NCBI GenBank assembly: GCA_044450465.1
Contig: JBIOJB010000124.1
Span: forward strand, 1-7,677
Reading direction: 5' to 3'
Length of the DNA: 7,677 nt
Source: JBIOJB01 sp044450465
GTDB lineage: Bacteria; Chloroflexota; Dormibacteria; Dormibacterales; Dormibacteraceae
The notes under the pieces were generated by a model, which did no database searches, was not told the origin of the DNA, and was given only the letters and a program-made list of their open reading frames with translations. The position numbers and the translations under genes were made by a program. How positions within the stretch are numbered: position 1 is the stretch's first letter; every line of letters begins with the position of its first letter. Below are positions 4,879 through 7,677 of this stretch, piece after piece.

Positions 4879-5976
4879 CTGAGCCGCATCTATCTCGACG
4901 ACGCAGGCGCCGCCTCCATCCTTCCAGAGGTGACCGCGGCCGTCGGTCAAGCTCCGACAGGCAACCCGTCGAGCCCGCACGCCGAGGGCCGAGCGGCTCG
5001 CGCGGCACTGGATCGAGCGCGCGACCTCGCGGCCCATGCGCTCGGGGCCGAGCGCTCTGAGGTGACGTTCCTGTCTTCGGGCACCGAGGCGGTGAATCTC
5101 GCGCTCACGGGTGTCGCGAACCGGCTGCGCAAGCACGGCACCATCGCCACCTGGGCGGCTGAGCATCAATCCGTTCTCGCCGTCGTCCGCCGCCTTCAAG
5201 TGGAGGGACACCCGGTGGAGATTGCTGGCGTCGACGGTGGCGCTCACGCCGACCCCGACTCGATTCCATCAGACGCCGCCCTCGTCTCCATCGGTCTCGC
5301 CAATGGCGAGGTGGGCACCGTTCAGCCCGTCGCGGACGTGATCGAGCGCGCGCACGCCCTGGGTGCGCTCGTGCACGTCGACGCGTGCACGGGACCACGA
5401 TGGATCCCGATTCCGGCGGGGGCCGACCTCGTGTCGATCAGCGGCTACAAGCTGGGAGCGGGCAGGGGTGGCCTGCTGCTCGTGAAAGACGGGGTCAAGC
5501 TTGACCCGTTGTTTTACGGAGGTCCGCAGGAGTGGGGCCGGCGCGCGGGCCGGGAGGACGTGGCTAGCGCCGTGGCCGTCGCGACCGCTCTCGCCGTCTG
5601 CAAGCGGGAGCGCGAAGAGCGTTCTCAGCAGGCCGCCGCTCGAAGCCGGCGCCTGAGGGATGCGCTCGCCGAGGTCGGGGGCACCATCACCGGCAGCGAC
5701 CGCAGGCTTCCGAACTTCGCGACGTGCTTTTTCGACCAGCGGCGCGGTGAGGATCTCGTCATGACGCTGGATCTCGCAGGAGTCGCCGCGTCAAGCGGTT
5801 CCGCATGTGCGTCGGGCTCGCTGGATCCCTCGCACGTCCTTCTCGCCATGGGGCTCAGCCTGGAGCAGGCGCTGGGCAGCCTCAGGCTGACGACCGGCTA
5901 TGCGACCACCGACCAGGAGTCCGACCGCGCGTGCGCCATCATTCGCAGCCAGCTGTCGCGTGACCACCATGCCTGA
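4879..5976 (+). CDS. NifS/IscS-type cysteine desulfurase, divergent, probable CTG start; likely partner of XdhC
   Basis: A class-V PLP aminotransferase-fold enzyme that takes sulfur from cysteine to an enzyme persulfide. Seen from the proposed CTG start (365 residues): RIYLDDAGAASILPEV (3-18), GNPSSPHAEGRAAR (28-41), SSGTEAVNLAL (66-76), AAEHQSVL with His96 (93-100), LANGEVGTVQP (140-150), VHVDA with Asp168, SISGYKLGAG with the PLP Lys191 (186-195), and SSGSACASGSLDPSHVL with catalytic Cys310 (305-321), a group-I (NifS/IscS) loop. Departures from the family: His before the PLP Lys is Tyr190, HVDAxQ is HVDACT (Gln to Thr171), and the GGGQExGxRxGTEN segment reads GGPQEWGRRAGRED. The conserved N-terminus lies upstream of the first GTG (4930), and the only plausible start after the stop at 4858-4860 is CTG 4879, with GGGG eight bases before it. 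It overlaps xdhC, suggesting Mo-cofactor sulfuration rather than Fe-S supply. Confidence 0.88.
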   Translation: MSRIYLDDAGAASILPEVTAAVGQAPTGNPSSPHAEGRAARAALDRARDLAAHALGAERSEVTFLSSGTEAVNLALTGVANRLRKHGTIATWAAEHQSVLAVVRRLQVEGHPVEIAGVDGGAHADPDSIPSDAALVSIGLANGEVGTVQPVADVIERAHALGALVHVDACTGPRWIPIPAGADLVSISGYKLGAGRGGLLLVKDGVKLDPLFYGGPQEWGRRAGREDVASAVAVATALAVCKREREERSQQAAARSRRLRDALAEVGGTITGSDRRLPNFATCFFDQRRGEDLVMTLDLAGVAASSGSACASGSLDPSHVLLAMGLSLEQALGSLRLTTGYATTDQESDRACAIIRSQLSRDHHA

Positions 5977-6772
5977 CACCGCGGGACGGACCGAACAACC
6001 GAGCTCTTCCGTTGAGGCGGAGCTCGCTCGACGCCTCGCTCGCGGCGAAGAGCTGTTCATGGCGACGGTGATCAAGCTCGACGGCGAACCGCCGTCCCGG
6101 ACGGGCGCGAAGCTCTTGATGTCGCAAACCGCGTTGCTCGCGGGAACCCTTGGCTGCAGCGAGTTCGATTCGGCCGCCCTGTCCGACGCCGCCACCATGC
6201 TCAGCGGAACCGGACCACAGATCCGCAGCTACCATCACGAGCTGGGCGCCATCGAGGTCTACCTCGAGCCGTACATATCCGCCCCGACGCTGGTCGTGTT
6301 CGCGGCTACGCCTGTCGCGAGAGCGCTACTGCGCTGGGCGCCCGAGGTCGGGTTCCGCACGATGTTCGTCGAGACGCGACCGGCCAGGCTGAAGGACGGT
6401 GATTGGCCAGCAGCGGTCACATCCCTGGCCCGGCTGCCCGCCGACCCGGGACACGAGGTCTACGCGGTGCACACCGACCACGACGCAGAGGATCTCGTCG
6501 CCGCGCTCGAGTGGCTGCTGCCGCGGCGACCCAGGTTCATTGGTCTGGTTGGCAGCCGCCGGCATACGGGCCACCATCTCGAAGCCCTGCGCGCCAAAGG
6601 CGTGGCCGAGGACGTGATCTCTCAAATCCAGAGCCCGGTCGGGCTCGAACTCGGCGCCACGACGCCGGCCGAGATCGCGCTGTCGATCCTGGCCGGCCTG
6701 GTCGCAGTCAGGCACGGCGGCGCCGGCGGCTGGAAAGCGTCACAGGGGGCGGTTTCGGAAACGGAATCGTGA
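5969..6772 (+). CDS. xdhC: XdhC/CoxI-family Mo-hydroxylase maturation protein
   Basis: XdhC proteins bind molybdenum cofactor, aid its sulfuration and hand it to Mo-hydroxylases such as xanthine or CO dehydrogenase. The 267-residue protein has the N-terminal XdhC_CoxI domain: MATVIKLDGEPPSRTGAKLL (31-50) matches the usual GSTPRxxGAxM segment, then GTLGC (59-63) where the family has GTIGGGCVE. The C-terminal Rossmann domain begins APTLVVFAATPVARALL (105-121); the expected GxGHVA nucleotide loop is replaced by AATPVA. It ends with the strongly conserved FIGLVGSRRHTGHHLEALRAKG (190-211), SPVGLELGATTPAEIALSILA (222-242). A 15-residue unmatched tail follows. ATG 5969 overlaps the desulfurase stop (5974-5976) by eight bases, so the two are translated together, matching the known XdhC-NifS4 partnership in Rhodobacter capsulatus. 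No Mo-hydroxylase subunit is in the window, so the client enzyme is unknown. Confidence 0.9.
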   Translation: MPDTAGRTEQPSSSVEAELARRLARGEELFMATVIKLDGEPPSRTGAKLLMSQTALLAGTLGCSEFDSAALSDAATMLSGTGPQIRSYHHELGAIEVYLEPYISAPTLVVFAATPVARALLRWAPEVGFRTMFVETRPARLKDGDWPAAVTSLARLPADPGHEVYAVHTDHDAEDLVAALEWLLPRRPRFIGLVGSRRHTGHHLEALRAKGVAEDVISQIQSPVGLELGATTPAEIALSILAGLVAVRHGGAGGWKASQGAVSETES

Positions 6773-6786
6773 TCGGTTAACCCAGG

Positions 6787-6814
6787 CTGACTTCGAAGGA
6801 CCGAAAGGCATAAT
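6787..6814 (+). promoter_or_regulatory. Sigma-70-type promoter of the kinase gene, probably leaderless
   Basis: A -35 box CTGACT (6787-6792, 4/6 to TTGACA) and a -10 box CATAAT (6809-6814, 5/6 to TATAAT) are separated by 16 bases in the 50-base gap after xdhC. The predicted start falls near 6821-6822, one or two bases before the kinase GTG, so the transcript would have essentially no leader. It is the best promoter match in the window and marks the kinase as a separate transcription unit. Confidence 0.6.
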
Positions 6815-6822
6815 CAGGGGCC

Positions 6823-7677
6823 GTGCCGATCGTGCCCGGAACCAGATTGGGCCCCTACGAGGTCCAGGGCTTCATAGGCCAGGGAGCGATGGGCCTGGTG
6901 TATCGGGCCTATCACCCGCATCTGGAACGCACCGGTGCGGTGAAGGTCATGCAGGCGATCGCTCCAGATCGCGACGCCATCGCCCGCTTCCGCCACGAGG
7001 CCCAGGCGATCGCGCAGATGCGCCACCCGAACATCCTCAACGTTTACGACTTCGGCGAGTTCGAGGGAACCCCCTACATGATCGTCGAGTTCGTTCCCGG
7101 CGGAAGCCTCGCGGACCGCCTGAGCCAGGACCTGCTCGACGAGACGGCAGCCATCATGTACCTGCGTGGGATCGCTTCAGGGCTGGACTACGCCCATTCG
7201 ATGGGGGTGGTTCACCGCGACGTAAAGCCTGCGAACGTTCTGTTGACATCTGACGACCTGCCGGTCCTGGCGGACTTCGGGCTCGCCAAGCTGCTCCAGG
7301 GCTCGTCGCTCAAATCGATGTCCGGTGTGACGACGGGCACCCCCGCTTACATGGCCCCCGAGCAGGTGATGGGAAGTCAGGTGGGTCCGGCGGCCGATCG
7401 TTACGCGCTGGCGACCATCGCTTACGAGATGCTGACGGGCGCCATCCCGTTCCAAGGTGAGGCCCTGCTCGAGCTGCTCTACGCGCAGGTGCACCGCTAC
7501 CCGCAGCCACCGAGCGCGAGAAGACCCTCGCTTGGTCCGTATGTCGACAACGTCATCATGCGGGGCCTGTCCAAGAATCCCGCCGACCGCTGGGAGAGCT
7601 GCGCGAAGTTCGTCGATGCGCTCCAGGTGGTGGTGTCGGACCGCCATCCCGCACCAGCGGCCGCGACGATGGTGATC
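6823..7677 (+). CDS. Hanks-type serine/threonine protein kinase, N-terminal kinase domain (3' end outside window)
   Basis: The 285 visible residues are a complete eukaryotic-like kinase domain (PknB type), cytoplasmic at this end. In order: Gly loop IGQGAMGLVY (18-27), ATP Lys41 in GAVKVM, alphaC Glu59, hinge MIVEFVPGGSL (86-96), catalytic loop HRDVKPAN (131-138; Asp133, Lys135, Asn138), DFG (151-153), activation segment with Thr170, Thr171 and Thr173, APE (178-180), Asp192 of subdomain IX, and a terminal Arg in PADRW (253-257). All residues needed for catalysis are present. The activation loop resembles autophosphorylated bacterial kinases. Start GTG 6823 is chosen for its promoter spacing; GTG 6832 is in frame and has an AGGGG 11 bases upstream. 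After residue 270 an Ala/Pro-rich stretch begins, probably a linker to a membrane or sensory domain off the window end. Substrates cannot be inferred. Confidence 0.93.
   Translation, partial: MPIVPGTRLGPYEVQGFIGQGAMGLVYRAYHPHLERTGAVKVMQAIAPDRDAIARFRHEAQAIAQMRHPNILNVYDFGEFEGTPYMIVEFVPGGSLADRLSQDLLDETAAIMYLRGIASGLDYAHSMGVVHRDVKPANVLLTSDDLPVLADFGLAKLLQGSSLKSMSGVTTGTPAYMAPEQVMGSQVGPAADRYALATIAYEMLTGAIPFQGEALLELLYAQVHRYPQPPSARRPSLGPYVDNVIMRGLSKNPADRWESCAKFVDALQVVVSDRHPAPAAATMVI

Overview
This is a GC-rich, gene-dense bacterial window with about eleven protein genes, almost no intergenic space, many GTG/TTG starts and stop/start overlaps between neighbours. The style fits a soil-type high-GC lineage (Actinomycetota or a Chloroflexota/Dormibacterota-like group). 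That placement is inference from base composition and gene style; there is no rRNA or marker gene here to prove it. I see no tRNA, rRNA, CRISPR array, insertion sequence or phage gene.

Layout. (1) Minus strand, 1890 down to 1: a tight operon moaC - moaB - pxpA-like gene. The pxpA-like frame continues without a stop into the start of a GNAT-like acyltransferase domain and leaves the window at base 1. (2) Plus strand, 1908-2917: a HAD-superfamily hydrolase followed, with a 4-base overlap, by a small two-helix membrane protein. (3) Minus strand, 4130 down to 2719: a Mut7-C (PIN-like nuclease plus zinc ribbon) protein coupled by a 4-base overlap to larB. The larB frame overruns its normal end and lies antisense to the membrane-protein gene. 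(4) Plus strand, 4176-6772: a small cupin, a small zinc-ribbon protein of unknown function, a NifS/IscS-type cysteine desulfurase that seems to start at CTG, and an XdhC/CoxI-family protein overlapping it by 8 bases. (5) Plus strand from 6823 to the window end: the kinase domain of a Hanks-type serine/threonine kinase, with a good promoter immediately upstream and probably a leaderless transcript.

How it fits together. The main theme is molybdenum cofactor supply. MoaC makes cyclic pyranopterin monophosphate with MoaA, and MoaB/MogA adenylylates molybdopterin. In Mo-hydroxylase systems such as xanthine dehydrogenase, XdhC binds the cofactor while a dedicated NifS-type cysteine desulfurase sulfurates it. 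The desulfurase-xdhC overlap here looks like such a pair. LarB belongs to a different metal-cofactor pathway, the nickel-pincer nucleotide, but larA, larC and larE are not in the window. The pxpA-like gene belongs to 5-oxoproline recycling, and its partners pxpB and pxpC are also absent. The other genes (HAD, cupin, zinc ribbon, kinase) have no clear link to these pathways.

The most notable points are the PxpA-GNAT in-frame fusion, the LarB tail antisense to a membrane-protein gene, the CTG-started divergent desulfurase paired with an atypical XdhC, a seven-codon mini-ORF bridging moaB and pxpA, and probable leaderless transcription. I did not find a clear new multi-gene system.
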